Part shown: in pieces, positions 55,618 to 64,000 of the stretch
Layout: each line of letters starts with the position of its first letter
Position numbering within the stretch: the first letter of the stretch is position 1
Source: Paenibacillus polymyxa
GTDB lineage: Bacteria; Bacillota; Bacilli; Paenibacillales; Paenibacillaceae
Direction: 5' to 3'
DNA: 64,000 nt
Assembly: GCF_001719045.1 (NCBI RefSeq)
Contig: NZ_CP015423.1
Coordinates: 806,001 to 870,000 of the forward strand
Translations under genes and position numbers: made by a program
Notes under the pieces: model-generated
What the model was told of the DNA's origin: nothing
Databases searched by the model: none
What the model saw: only the letters and a program-made list of their open reading frames with translations

Positions 55618-56309
55618 TGGAAATCCTCCTCTCGTCCGACCAGTACGGAACCAAGCCGCAGCCAGGTCGCTCCCTCTTCAACTGCCACTTCAAAATCATT
55701 AGACATCCCCATTGACAAGTGAACGATGGGTTCTCTGGTCAAGGCTTGTCCATTTAACGTATCCCGTAATTCACGCAATCCCCGAAACACAGGCCGAGTT
55801 TTTTCCGGGTCTTCTTCATGAGGAGCCATCGTCATCAAGCCAATCACGTCCACATGCTCCAACTCGCGAATTTGTTCCAAGAAGGGGGCAACCGCCTCAG
55901 AGGACAAGCCATATTTGGACATTTCTCCAGAAATATTGACTTGCACAAAAGCTTTAACTCGCAATCCCAGAGCGGCTGCTTTCTTGTCCAATTCCTGAGC
56001 GAGCGATAAGCGGTCAAGCGAATGTATAAATTTAAATTTTCCAATCACATCTTTAACCTTATTCGTTTGGAGATGGCCAATAAAATGCCACGTTCCCCGG
56101 TCACCCAACTTGCTCCATTTATCAGCAGCATCCTGCCAGCGATTTTCGCCCACATGCTCCAAGTTGCTATCCAATACAGATGTCATTGCCACTGCCGAAA
56201 CATATTTCGTGACAGCGATCACATTAACTTCATCACGCGAACGCCCGCTTCGGGCACATGCCGCTTCTACACGGGCATTCACTTCTTTAATTCGTTCCTC
56301 CAAAGACAC
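55608..56309 (-). CDS. ylmE: YlmE/YggS PLP-binding protein
   Basis: GTG 56309 fits the AGAGGTGAG site; the frame remains open to 56342. The roughly 233-residue protein is a single-domain PLP barrel: VIAVTKYVSAV with the Schiff-base Lys, HFIGHLQTNKVKDVI, and STGMS-like MGMSNDFEVAVEEGATWLRLGSVL. It balances vitamin B6 and amino-acid pools. It starts eight bases after pgeF. Confidence 0.92.
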   Translation of the reverse strand: MSLEERIKEVNARVEAACARSGRSRDEVNVIAVTKYVSAVAMTSVLDSNLEHVGENRWQDAADKWSKLGDRGTWHFIGHLQTNKVKDVIGKFKFIHSLDRLSLAQELDKKAAALGLRVKAFVQVNISGEMSKYGLSSEAVAPFLEQIRELEHVDVIGLMTMAPHEEDPEKTRPVFRGLRELRDTLNGQALTREPIVHLSMGMSNDFEVAVEEGATWLRLGSVLVGREEDFHWA

Positions 56310-56317
56310 GGGAGGAC

Positions 56318-57202
56318 TCACCTCTCTTCCAGACCAATCCAACTCGCCATTCTTCCTGTGACGCCGCCTTCTTTGCGATATGAAAAAAACAAATCGCTAC
56401 GGCTACTCGTGCATAAGGTAGTACATTCGATATGGCTCGGCAATATTCCTGCTTTCATCATAATGTGTCGATTGCATTGTTTCAAGTCAAGTAGTGTTTT
56501 TCCGTCGGTTAAGGGGAAGTAAACAGAACCTTCCCATTTATCATTACCCGGGCAATCATGCTCCAAAACCTGAATTTGGCTCATCACGTACTCATCCACC
56601 TCATAGGATTCAGAACCAATAGAAGGACCGATAGCTGCTAGTATATCAGACGGCTGAGATCCATATTCGTTCTGCATGGTCTGTACCATTTTCAATGCAA
56701 TTTCCGCAACGGTTCCCTTCCAGCCTGCATGCGCCAACCCAATCACACGGCGCACTGGATCACAAAAATATAATGGTACACAGTCTGCATAAAAGGACGT
56801 CAGCAAAATGCCAGGTACATTCGTCACAAGTCCATCTGTGTCCTGAAAAGCGGATGCACGATCCATAAAGCCCCGCCCGCGATCAGCAGCCTTGACGACA
56901 GCAACATGATGACCATGAACCTGCTCACCGCACGTCCATGCTTCAGCAGCAAAACCAAGTTGCTCAGCAATGAGCTGCCGATTACGAATGACTTTCTCGG
57001 GGTCATCCCCTACATGAAACGCACAGTTCAGACTAGCGTAGGGCACCTCACTGACACCGCCATGACGACCTGTAAAACCCGCTGTTAATCCCTGAACCTG
57101 TCGCTCCCAAGATTGAATATATAGCAACTCCGGTACGGGACGTCCACCATCTTGCATTGGCTTTGCCCCCGTAGCCTCGGTATTCACTACAAATGGCTCC
57201 AT
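56318..57202 (-). CDS. pgeF: Purine nucleoside phosphorylase YlmD/YfiH (pgeF, laccase domain)
   Basis: The 294-residue protein has the Cu-oxidase_4 (YfiH) fold with LTSFYADCVPLYFCDPVRRVIGLAHAGWKGT, TCGEQVHGH and the metal-site Cys/His residues. Members act on purine nucleosides and affect peptidoglycan editing in E. coli. It corresponds to B. subtilis YlmD and stands between ylmC and ylmE. Confidence 0.9.
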   Translation of the reverse strand: MEPFVVNTEATGAKPMQDGGRPVPELLYIQSWERQVQGLTAGFTGRHGGVSEVPYASLNCAFHVGDDPEKVIRNRQLIAEQLGFAAEAWTCGEQVHGHHVAVVKAADRGRGFMDRASAFQDTDGLVTNVPGILLTSFYADCVPLYFCDPVRRVIGLAHAGWKGTVAEIALKMVQTMQNEYGSQPSDILAAIGPSIGSESYEVDEYVMSQIQVLEHDCPGNDKWEGSVYFPLTDGKTLLDLKQCNRHIMMKAGILPSHIECTTLCTSSRSDLFFSYRKEGGVTGRMASWIGLEER

Positions 57203-57284
57203 TCATTCTCACCTCTACTGCCCAGTGTACCAAAAAGCCGCCGCCGTGTCTTCACAACACACCAAAATACGTAGATCTGCAAGT

Positions 57285-57629
57285 TCAGAAGCCCCTTCGG
57301 TCACTCCGCTCTTGACGTTCGATATACAACTTTTCTTCTCCTTCACCCGGCGGCTCTTGCAATCCTTCCAGTCGTACAAGCACAACATCCGAACCAATTT
57401 TCACAATGTTGCGCCACGGAATGACCAACTCGCTTCCGCCTCCAAACCAGCCCATAAAACGACTGCTGCCTGGAACCACAATGGCTTCAATTTTCCCCTG
57501 CCGCACGTCAATCTCCAAATCACTGATTTGTCCGAGGCGTCGTCCATCTACAATGTTAATGACATCCTTGGTTTGAAACTCGGAAATTTTCATTGCTCTT
57601 ACTGACGTTTCCGGTGCACTCACACGCAT
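57285..57629 (-). CDS. ylmC: YlmC/YmxH PRC-barrel sporulation protein
   Basis: ATG 57629 has AAAGGATG just upstream, and an inner ATG at 57593 (MKISEFQTKDVINIVDGRRLG) is equally possible. The product is a PRC-barrel domain, ending in a charged tail (GEGEEKLYIERQERSDR). The YlmC/YmxH family is associated with sporulation; its role is unknown. It follows sigG after a terminator. Confidence 0.85.
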   Translation of the reverse strand: MRVSAPETSVRAMKISEFQTKDVINIVDGRRLGQISDLEIDVRQGKIEAIVVPGSSRFMGWFGGGSELVIPWRNIVKIGSDVVLVRLEGLQEPPGEGEEKLYIERQERSDRRGF

Positions 57630-57685
57630 CACATCCTTTATTTCACTATATGAGCGGAAGAGCCCAAAAAATGTCCTGTAAACGC

Positions 57686-57712
57686 AAAAACGATCCGAGT
57701 AGGATCGTTTTT
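57686..57712. terminator. Terminator between sigG and ylmC
   Basis: An 11-base perfect stem, AAAAACGATCC and GGATCGTTTTT, loop GAGTA, with T runs on both sides. Confidence 0.9.
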
Positions 57713-57741
57713 ATCGCTGGATCATTCATGCATTCATTTCA

Positions 57742-58524
57742 TTAGGACTTTACATGTTTTTGCATTTGCTGTATAGCCGACTTCTCTAATCTTGAAACCT
57801 GGGCTTGAGAGATACCGATTTCGTCGGCAACCTCCATTTGCGTCTTTCCTTCATAAAAACGCATAGACAATATCATCTTTTCACGCTGGCCCAGGCGATG
57901 CATCGCTTCCCGCAGAGCGATTTCCTCAATCCATGAGACGTCTTTATTTCTGTCATCACTGATCTGATCCATCACATAGATTGGGTCGCCCCCGTCGTGA
58001 TATATCGGCTCGAACAGCGAAACCGGATCCTGAATCGCATCCAACGCGAACACAACGTCTTCTTTAGGCACATTCAGTGCCTCTGAAATTTCAAAAATCG
58101 TTGGTTCCCGCGAGTTCAGATTCGTCAGACTGTCCCGCACCTGAAGCGCCTTATATGCAATATCCCGTAACGAACGAGACACACGGATCGGATTGTTATC
58201 CCGCAAATAACGGCGGATCTCTCCGATAATCATCGGCACCGCATAAGTGGAGAACTTTACGTTTTGCGAAAGGTCAAAATTATCAATCGCCTTCATTAGG
58301 CCGATACATCCTACCTGAAACAAATCGTCCACAAACTCTCCCCGATTGTTAAATCGTTGAATCACACTCAGGACGAGCCGGAGATTGCCGTTGACCAATT
58401 TTTCTCTGGCTGATCGTTCATTATTTTGCTGAAGTGATGTGAACAACTCGCGCATTTCTGCATTGGTTAATACCGGCAGTTTGGCGGTATCCACACCGCA
58501 AATTTCCACTTTGTTTCGGGTCAT
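57742..58524 (-). CDS. sigG: Forespore sigma factor G
   Basis: The 260-residue sigma-70 family protein has region 2 (QVGCIGLMKAIDNFDLSQNVKFSTYAVPMIIGEIRRYLRDN) and region 4 (LSMRFYEGKTQMEVADEIGISQAQVSRLEKSA), matching SigG. It starts NKVEICGVDTAKLPVLTNAEM, typical for SigG. It drives late forespore genes. It lies 96 bases after sigE and probably also has its own sigma-F/G promoter; a GTATA box near 58600 is suggestive but weak. Confidence 0.95.
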   Translation of the reverse strand: MTRNKVEICGVDTAKLPVLTNAEMRELFTSLQQNNERSAREKLVNGNLRLVLSVIQRFNNRGEFVDDLFQVGCIGLMKAIDNFDLSQNVKFSTYAVPMIIGEIRRYLRDNNPIRVSRSLRDIAYKALQVRDSLTNLNSREPTIFEISEALNVPKEDVVFALDAIQDPVSLFEPIYHDGGDPIYVMDQISDDRNKDVSWIEEIALREAMHRLGQREKMILSMRFYEGKTQMEVADEIGISQAQVSRLEKSAIQQMQKHVKS

Positions 58525-58620
58525 CGTGTCTTACCTCCCAAGGAGCAACATTAATGTACATTATCTCCTGAGGGCATTTTTTTATTCGCCGTTTCCATCG
58601 CTTCCGGATATACCCATGCA

Positions 58621-59361
58621 CTATACCATTTTATTAAATTCTTTTCGTAAGCGCTTTATAATCCGCTTTTCCAGACGCGAAATATACGATTGCGAGATAC
58701 CCAACAGGTCAGCAACATCCTTCTGTGTCTTCTCCTCTCCGTCTTGTAAGCCGAAGCGCAACTCCATAATCAAACGCTCTCGATCCGTCAATTTATCCAG
58801 TGCCTTATGCAATAATTTACGGTCCACCTGCTCCTCAATATTACGGTAAATGGTATCATTTTCCGTGCCCATCACATCAGAAAGCAACAACTCATTACCA
58901 TCCCAATCTATATTCAGAGGCTCATCAAAAGAAACTTCCGTTCTTGTTTTACTATTGCGACGCAAATACATCAGAATCTCATTCTCAATGCATCGAGAGG
59001 CGTATGTGGCAAGTTTGATTTTCTTCTCCGGATCAAAAGTGTTAACCGCTTTGATTAGTCCAATAGCACCGATGGATACGAGATCCTCAATGTTGATGCC
59101 CGTATTCTCAAATTTACGGGCAATATATACGACTAACCGCAAATTTCTTTCGATTAGCATCGACCGTACTGCTGCATCTCCAGAAGAAAGTTTTCCCAGC
59201 AAATATTCTTCTTCGTCTCTCGTCAGCGGTGGGGGGAGCGCCTCGCTGCCGCCAATATAATAAATTTCTTCACTTTTCAGCCCAAATAAAAATAAAATAC
59301 GATAATATTGCAATTGCAATGCTAACCTAATTTTCATCTTCAATTTCATCTGTTCCCGCAT
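58621..59361 (-). CDS. sigE: Mother-cell sigma factor E (pro-form)
   Basis: The 246-residue protein begins with a hydrophobic amphipathic pro-sequence ([36 protein letters not shown]), which SpoIIGA removes, then regions 2 and 4 ([54 protein letters not shown]). It controls early mother-cell genes. It is the second gene of the spoIIG operon. Confidence 0.96.
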   Translation of the reverse strand: MREQMKLKMKIRLALQLQYYRILFLFGLKSEEIYYIGGSEALPPPLTRDEEEYLLGKLSSGDAAVRSMLIERNLRLVVYIARKFENTGINIEDLVSIGAIGLIKAVNTFDPEKKIKLATYASRCIENEILMYLRRNSKTRTEVSFDEPLNIDWDGNELLLSDVMGTENDTIYRNIEEQVDRKLLHKALDKLTDRERLIMELRFGLQDGEEKTQKDVADLLGISQSYISRLEKRIIKRLRKEFNKMV

Positions 59362-59467
59362 ATCATTCTCCCCCTTTTAAAAATAGTGCTATTGCAGCTG
59401 TGCTCCGCCCATTTCACCATTGGATATTTCTCGTCGCCTTCAAACATCATTTTGTGTTTATGCTCCG

Positions 59468-60454
59468 TCATCCTGATTCTGTAAAATGCTCACCAATATG
59501 TGCATCTTGTTTCTGGTTGGTATCAGCACTGCCCTCTTCTTGTGCCGTCACATCCGGGTGGATGATGGCGCGATACTTACCCTCTGCCGACAATGTCCCC
59601 CCGTCCAAGCCAATCAACACTCGATGATGTACAAAATGAACCCCATTCATCACCACCTCTACCCGGTCTGGTTTAAGGGCCAGCATGAAGGAATGATTGC
59701 GGTTAATTCCACGATAGGGGACGAGGCGAACACGATCCTGCCAGCTAAACGATTCGTCCCCCAGTTCCATCACCAGTTGGTCAGCATTACCCTCAGAACA
59801 TTTTCGGAGCCAGGAGGCGGGCAAATGCGATTCCCACAAGGCCGCCTCCATGACCATCACGGGGGTTCGGGTCAAAGGATCATAGAGCTGATTACCTGTA
59901 TCCAACAAGCCTGTACACTCAATATGATCCTGCCCAATCCATACCTGCACTTGTCCCAAAAACCCACTCATCCTTTCTGTGCGCTGCTTTGAGGACTGCA
60001 CAATACGAAAGAAAAGCATCACTCCGCCAAATGCGCATAAAATAAACCAGAATGCGATTTTGAGTTCAAAGGACATTCCACCCGAAGCGGTGTACCAGAT
60101 GCCGTTAAACAATTCCCCCGTATTTTGGAGAAAATAATGCATCCCCAAAATGCCACCTGCAGCTACAAAATTGATCATGTAAAAAGCACCCATTGTACGA
60201 AGATACTTTTGCATGCTGCCAAATCCAAAAGCCACCAGCAGCATTATGACCGATAATGCCAGTTTGATCAGGAACGTAAATAAAAAGGACAATTCCGGCA
60301 CAAACATCATGACGACATACATTGCGCCGATTCCAGCTGAAGTCATCAACCTCCACCACACTGGACGGATTTTTCTCATCCAAGCGGTGACCATCAGCAA
60401 CACAGCATCAATGAACAAATTGGCCAAAAAAATCAAGTCGATATAAACAACCAA
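59468..60454 (-). CDS. spoIIGA: SpoIIGA, membrane protease for pro-sigma-E
   Basis: TTG 60454 follows GGGTGA. The 328-residue protein has five N-terminal membrane segments (VVYIDLIFLANLFIDAVLL and onward) and a cytoplasmic protease part with the aspartic motif ECTGLLDTGNQLYDPLTRTPV. It cleaves pro-sigma-E after a forespore signal from SpoIIR. It precedes sigE by 106 bases. Confidence 0.93.
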   Translation of the reverse strand: MVVYIDLIFLANLFIDAVLLMVTAWMRKIRPVWWRLMTSAGIGAMYVVMMFVPELSFLFTFLIKLALSVIMLLVAFGFGSMQKYLRTMGAFYMINFVAAGGILGMHYFLQNTGELFNGIWYTASGGMSFELKIAFWFILCAFGGVMLFFRIVQSSKQRTERMSGFLGQVQVWIGQDHIECTGLLDTGNQLYDPLTRTPVMVMEAALWESHLPASWLRKCSEGNADQLVMELGDESFSWQDRVRLVPYRGINRNHSFMLALKPDRVEVVMNGVHFVHHRVLIGLDGGTLSAEGKYRAIIHPDVTAQEEGSADTNQKQDAHIGEHFTESG

Positions 60455-60489
60455 GGCTTCACCCGCCCAGCGTTTGCAGGATAGGATTA

Positions 60490-60556
60490 AGTATAGTAGT
60501 CATGCTGTTCAAAGTCTGTCTAACGGTGGGGACGGTGACCGACTAATTTTGTCGGA
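60490..60556 (-). promoter_or_regulatory. spoIIG promoter with 22-base spacer and Spo0A boxes
   Basis: Reading leftward, TTAGAC (60523-60518) and TATACT (60495-60490) are 22 bases apart, the same odd spacing as the Spo0A-activated spoIIG promoter of B. subtilis. Possible 0A boxes are TGTCTAA (60517-60523, plus strand) over the -35 and TGTCGGA (60550-60556). Each differs by one base from TGTCGAA. Confidence 0.6.
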
Positions 60557-60601
60557 AAGAGGAGAAGCGCCTGAACTGCAGGACACGGAAAACAGAAAGA
60601 A

Positions 60602-60628
60602 GCCCGCATCTCCAGGGAGAATGCGGGC
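60602..60628 (-). terminator. Terminator after ftsZ
   Basis: GCCCGCAT (60602-60609) and ATGCGGGC (60621-60628) with an 11-base loop, followed leftward by TTCTTTCTGTTTTCC. Confidence 0.85.
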
Positions 60629-60642
60629 AATCCGAATTGAAA

Positions 60643-61767
60643 CTAGTTATCGTTATTATTATTGCGCGAACGGTTACGTAAGAATGTAGGAATGTCTAAT
60701 TGGTCACTGCTTTGAGTGTTACCAAATGGACGCAAGTTAGGAGAGCCTTTTTCCGCCGATTCGGAAGTAGCCGGGTTGGCTGCCGGTTTACGTCCCGGTG
60801 CTGGTTGACTTGGCTTGCCTTCAAAGCCAGTGGCAATGACGGTAACCTTGATCTCTTCTTTCAACTCTTCGTCAATGATAGCACCGAAAATCATGTTTAC
60901 TTCTGGATCGGAAGCCGATGTTACAATTTCAGCAGCCTCATTAACCTCATACAGAGACAGATTGTTGCCGCCAGTGATGTTCATAATCACACCACGAGCA
61001 CCTTCAATGGATGTTTCCAACAACGGGCTCATGATAGCCTTGCGTGCTGCTTCAGCCGCACGATTTTCACCAGTTGCTTCGCCAATCCCCATCAAAGCGG
61101 AGCCACGCTCCGTCATGATCGTCTTAACGTCAGCAAAGTCGAGGTTGATTAGACCCGGTACAGCGATCAAATCTGAAATACCTTGAACCGCCTGACGCAG
61201 AACATTGTCTGCTTCACGGAATGCTTCCAACATTGGGGTTTTCTTGTCCACAATTTCAAGCAAACGGTCATTCGGGATTACAATCAAAGTGTCTACTTTT
61301 TCTTTTAATCCTTCAATACCAAGTTCAGCTTGATTTGAACGCTTACGCCCTTCAAACGTGAATGGTCGGGTTACCACGCCTACAGTCAGCGCGCCGCATT
61401 CCTTGGCAATTTCAGCAATGACAGGAGCCGCTCCGGTTCCAGTACCGCCACCCATTCCCGCCGTTACGAATACCATATCCGCACCTTTGAGCGTATTCAT
61501 AATGAGCTCACGCGACTCTTCAGCCGCTTTTTTACCCACATCGGGGTTAGCGCCGGCACCCAGACCGCGGGTCAGCTTATCCCCAATTTGAAGCTTATGC
61601 TCAGACTTTGCTAAATGAAGTGCCTGGGCATCTGTATTGACTGTAATGAACTCCACACCCTGAACACCATTTTCGATCATTCGGTTAACCGCATTGCTGC
61701 CGCCGCCTCCGACGCCGATCACTTTAATTTGAGCCAAGCTCTCCATTTCAAAATCAAATTCCAACAT
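60643..61767 (-). CDS. ftsZ: Cell-division GTPase FtsZ
   Basis: ATG 61767 ([30 protein letters not shown]) follows AGGGGGAGAT. The 374-residue tubulin-like protein has the GTP signature [14 protein letters not shown] and the synergy loop [11 protein letters not shown], and ends in the conserved partner-binding peptide [12 protein letters not shown]. It builds the division ring. It follows ftsA by 67 bases and is closed by a terminator. Confidence 0.97.
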   Translation of the reverse strand: MLEFDFEMESLAQIKVIGVGGGGSNAVNRMIENGVQGVEFITVNTDAQALHLAKSEHKLQIGDKLTRGLGAGANPDVGKKAAEESRELIMNTLKGADMVFVTAGMGGGTGTGAAPVIAEIAKECGALTVGVVTRPFTFEGRKRSNQAELGIEGLKEKVDTLIVIPNDRLLEIVDKKTPMLEAFREADNVLRQAVQGISDLIAVPGLINLDFADVKTIMTERGSALMGIGEATGENRAAEAARKAIMSPLLETSIEGARGVIMNITGGNNLSLYEVNEAAEIVTSASDPEVNMIFGAIIDEELKEEIKVTVIATGFEGKPSQPAPGRKPAANPATSESAEKGSPNLRPFGNTQSSDQLDIPTFLRNRSRNNNNDN

Positions 61768-61834
61768 ACTATTCCATCTCCCCCTCAATGTGCATGGATG
61801 GCCCGTCCATGATTGGCATAATTAGCAATGAACG

Positions 61835-63109
61835 TTATATAAATTCACTGAACATATTTTTTAAGCGTTCAATCAACCCCTGCTTTTGCTCGCCTTCCGC
61901 AGCGGGACTACTGCTACTTTTGGTTCGGTTAGTCGGCTTCTTGGTACTTCCGCCACTGTTGCTAACGCTAGTCGATCTTCCGCGATAGTAACGAATAGCA
62001 TTATGCAAGATTCCAACTCCGCTCGTGTAGCCCGGATCCCTTACACCGATAAAATCAGGTACGGCGATCCTTACGGAAGCGGCCAGTTCGCTTTGTGCCA
62101 CCTGAAGTACACCAGGCATGGAGACGGTGCCTCCGGTAAGTATATAACCTCCCGGAAGCTCTGTGTAACCCAAGCGCTTAACTTCCGCCTGAATGAGTTG
62201 AAAAATTTCCTGCACTCTCGGCTCAATAATAGCAGCCAAATCCTGCTGGTTGAATTCCTTATCCACATTACTGCCGATACGCGTCACTTTAAAGACGACA
62301 TCGGCTGCCGCATCATCATACCATGCGCAGCCGTATTTAAGCTTTACTTTTTCGGCTTGATCGGTAAGGGTTCTCAGTCCGTAGGCAATATCATTGGTTA
62401 CAAATTCTCCACCAATCGGAAGTGTTGATGTGGCAACAATCGTTCCTTCCTGGAAAATGGCAACATTCGTAGATCCTGCACCAATATCCACCAGCACTGA
62501 ACCCATCACCTTTTCATCCTTCGAAAGAGACAATTGTCCGGCTCCAAGAGGCAGCAAGACCAGATCTTTAATCCTCAAGCCGGCTTTCTCAACGCAGCGC
62601 AACAGATTATGTATCGGGGTCTTGCCTCCAGTAACAATCGTAGCCTCTACTTCGAGACGAACTCCAATCATACCGCGAGGGTCCTGAATGCCTTCAAGGC
62701 CATCCACGACATACTGCTTGGCTACCACGTCGATAATTTCTCTCTCCGGTGGTACGGCAATAACCTCAGCTGCCTTCAGTACACGCTCAATGTCCTCCTC
62801 ACCGATTTCACGGTCCTCGTTGGACACGGCTACTACGCCATGACTATTTTGCAGGCCAATATGATTGCCTGAAATCCCCACATACACTTCTGTTATTTGA
62901 ATACCAACCATGCGTTCTGCGTGATCCACGGCGTTACGGATTGATTGCACGGTTTGATCAATGTCTACAATTGCACCTTTGCGAATCCCTTCCGAGTCGG
63001 CAGATCCAACTCCAATAATATTAAAGGTTCCATTATTCATTTCCCCAATAATAGCCCGAACTTTGGATGTACCGATGTCCAAACTAACAATGATGTCATT
63101 GTTGCTCAA
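61835..63109 (-). CDS. ftsA: Actin-like division protein FtsA
   Basis: TTG 63109 is chosen because GGAGGTGC lies about 9 bases before it; the ATG at 63133 overlaps no ribosome site. The roughly 424-residue protein shows actin-fold motifs IVSLDIGTSKVRAIIGE, VLVDIGAGSTNVAIF and GGYILTGGTVSMPG. It ends in a short amphipathic helix (LIERLKNMFSEFI) that anchors FtsZ to the membrane. Confidence 0.95.
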   Translation of the reverse strand: MSNNDIIVSLDIGTSKVRAIIGEMNNGTFNIIGVGSADSEGIRKGAIVDIDQTVQSIRNAVDHAERMVGIQITEVYVGISGNHIGLQNSHGVVAVSNEDREIGEEDIERVLKAAEVIAVPPEREIIDVVAKQYVVDGLEGIQDPRGMIGVRLEVEATIVTGGKTPIHNLLRCVEKAGLRIKDLVLLPLGAGQLSLSKDEKVMGSVLVDIGAGSTNVAIFQEGTIVATSTLPIGGEFVTNDIAYGLRTLTDQAEKVKLKYGCAWYDDAAADVVFKVTRIGSNVDKEFNQQDLAAIIEPRVQEIFQLIQAEVKRLGYTELPGGYILTGGTVSMPGVLQVAQSELAASVRIAVPDFIGVRDPGYTSGVGILHNAIRYYRGRSTSVSNSGGSTKKPTNRTKSSSSPAAEGEQKQGLIERLKNMFSEFI

Positions 63110-63308
63110 GTCTGTGGCACCTCCTGACTCCAAAATGAATTTCGTTCTTTAAACACACTCTGTACATATTCAACAAACTCCATGCTTTCCCTCTTTTTTC
63201 TACAAATTTTTTAGAAGCCAATTTATGGTTGCAGTCACATAAAAATTTGAAGAAAAAAGAAGGAGGCAAGTCTATTACCCATAAAATCAATTCTAGCATT
63301 TTTTCACA

Positions 63309-64000
63309 TCACTGAGTAGTATCTTTTTCTTGACCCTCTTCACTCGTATCCGGTTTGAACGGAACGTAGGAATCCGCCTCCAACATGGTGATCAAACCTG
63401 GATCTTCTGTTTCTAGCACCTGGTTCAAATAGCTGATTTTAGAATTCAGTAGAGAAACAGTTGTAATAACCTCAAACTGGGAACGTGTGTACATTTTGAT
63501 GCGATCCGGAAAAGAAGGAATCGGTGCGGGAATGATTTCCGAAATATCGGCTGTCCATTCCCCCGGAATGCGCGATAAAGCATCACACAGCTTCGCTTTG
63601 TACGGATCATCAGATTTCCATTTAGTCAAAATAGGCTTCTCAACAGCTATTCCGCTACTTCCCACGCTCACGCTTGTCCCATTCGCTAGAATAGCACGAA
63701 GGCTCCCATCACTCTGCAACTCGTAAGCGACCGTAGCAAACTCTTTAATGTGAATAGCAATAATACCCGGAAACTGCTTGTCCACTGTGACTTGCTGTAT
63801 CGATTGAATTTCCCGCAGCTTCTCAGAGATGTCGGATGAACTGACTCCGAAATACTGGTCTCCAACAGCCAGACCGCTTCGATTAAGAAGCTGATCTCGG
63901 GTCGAAAATACATTACCATCAAAACGAATTTCAGAAACCCGACTCAACGAAGAACGGAAAAAGAGAACAGCGAGCAGTACGATAAACAACAAAATGAGAA
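63309..64000 (-). CDS. divIB: DivIB/FtsQ division protein, cut by window edge
   Basis: The frame runs to the window edge, so the cytoplasmic N-terminus is missing; the visible part starts in the TM helix (MLFIVLLAVLFF). It continues with a POTRA domain (VSEIRFDGNVFSTRDQLLNRSGLAVGDQYFGVSSSDISEKLREIQSIQQV) and the FtsQ beta domain. The C-terminus is charged (DTSEEGQEKDTTQ). It works with DivIC and FtsL at the septum. Confidence 0.88.
   Translation of the reverse strand, partial: LILLFIVLLAVLFFRSSLSRVSEIRFDGNVFSTRDQLLNRSGLAVGDQYFGVSSSDISEKLREIQSIQQVTVDKQFPGIIAIHIKEFATVAYELQSDGSLRAILANGTSVSVGSSGIAVEKPILTKWKSDDPYKAKLCDALSRIPGEWTADISEIIPAPIPSFPDRIKMYTRSQFEVITTVSLLNSKISYLNQVLETEDPGLITMLEADSYVPFKPDTSEEGQEKDTTQ

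Overview
The window looks like a chromosomal segment of a spore-forming, low-to-mid GC Gram-positive bacterium, most likely a Paenibacillus (P. polymyxa-like). The evidence is the gene order ftsA-ftsZ-spoIIGA-sigE-sigG-ylmCDE-sepF-ylmGH-divIVA-ileS-lspA-rluD-pyr, sporulation genes (sleB, yjcZ-like, sigE, sigG, spoIIGA), a T-box leader, a PyrR attenuator, and a large set of plant-polysaccharide genes. Species assignment is inference from organisation; no database search was possible.

Layout. (1) About 1-7680: the right-hand end of an integrated, phage-like element next to a tRNA-Leu(UAA) gene. It holds small unknown genes, a divergent HTH plus HEPN-like cassette, a type I (holin-like) toxin with a probable antisense RNA, an orphan HicB-like antitoxin, and two tyrosine recombinases, one of them frameshifted. 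Its left end lies outside the window. (2) 7.7-21.9 kb: accessory chromosome with small membrane proteins (one YnfA-like), a secreted GH26 mannanase, glycerol dehydrogenase, a FabH-like protein lacking two of three catalytic residues, SleB, a cupin, Sm-like small proteins, a GH25 lysozyme with added domains, and a divergent YeiH/LysR pair. (3) 21.9-35.1 kb: a pectin-utilisation locus. A seven-gene leftward operon encodes permease, YesL, solute-binding lipoprotein, GH28, alpha/beta hydrolase, CE8 and GH43. The second permease, a membrane-bound AraC regulator and a two-domain esterase lie alongside. CcpA (cre) sites mark the promoters. None of the enzymes has a visible signal peptide, so the scheme is probably import of oligogalacturonides followed by cytoplasmic de-esterification and trimming. 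(4) 35.1-37.5 kb: gene remnants, a lipoprotein, and a CAU-anticodon tRNA. (5) 37.5-46.7 kb: the pyrimidine operon pyrR-pyrB-pyrC-carA-carB-pyrF-pyrE behind one PyrR attenuator. (6) 46.8-64 kb: rluD, lspA, a ylyA-like gene, ileS with a T-box, the divIVA-ylm-sepF cluster, sigG, sigE, spoIIGA, ftsZ, ftsA and the start of divIB, cut by the window edge.

The most unusual items are the HTH/HEPN cassette with its repeat-rich operator, a 111-codon open frame lying directly behind a UAG stop in the phage-like region, the type I toxin module, the frameshifted integrase, the FabH-like protein without His/Asn, the fusion of two esterases, the split permease arrangement, and an IleRS of the eukaryote-like class. 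No rRNA, CRISPR array or complete insertion sequence was seen.
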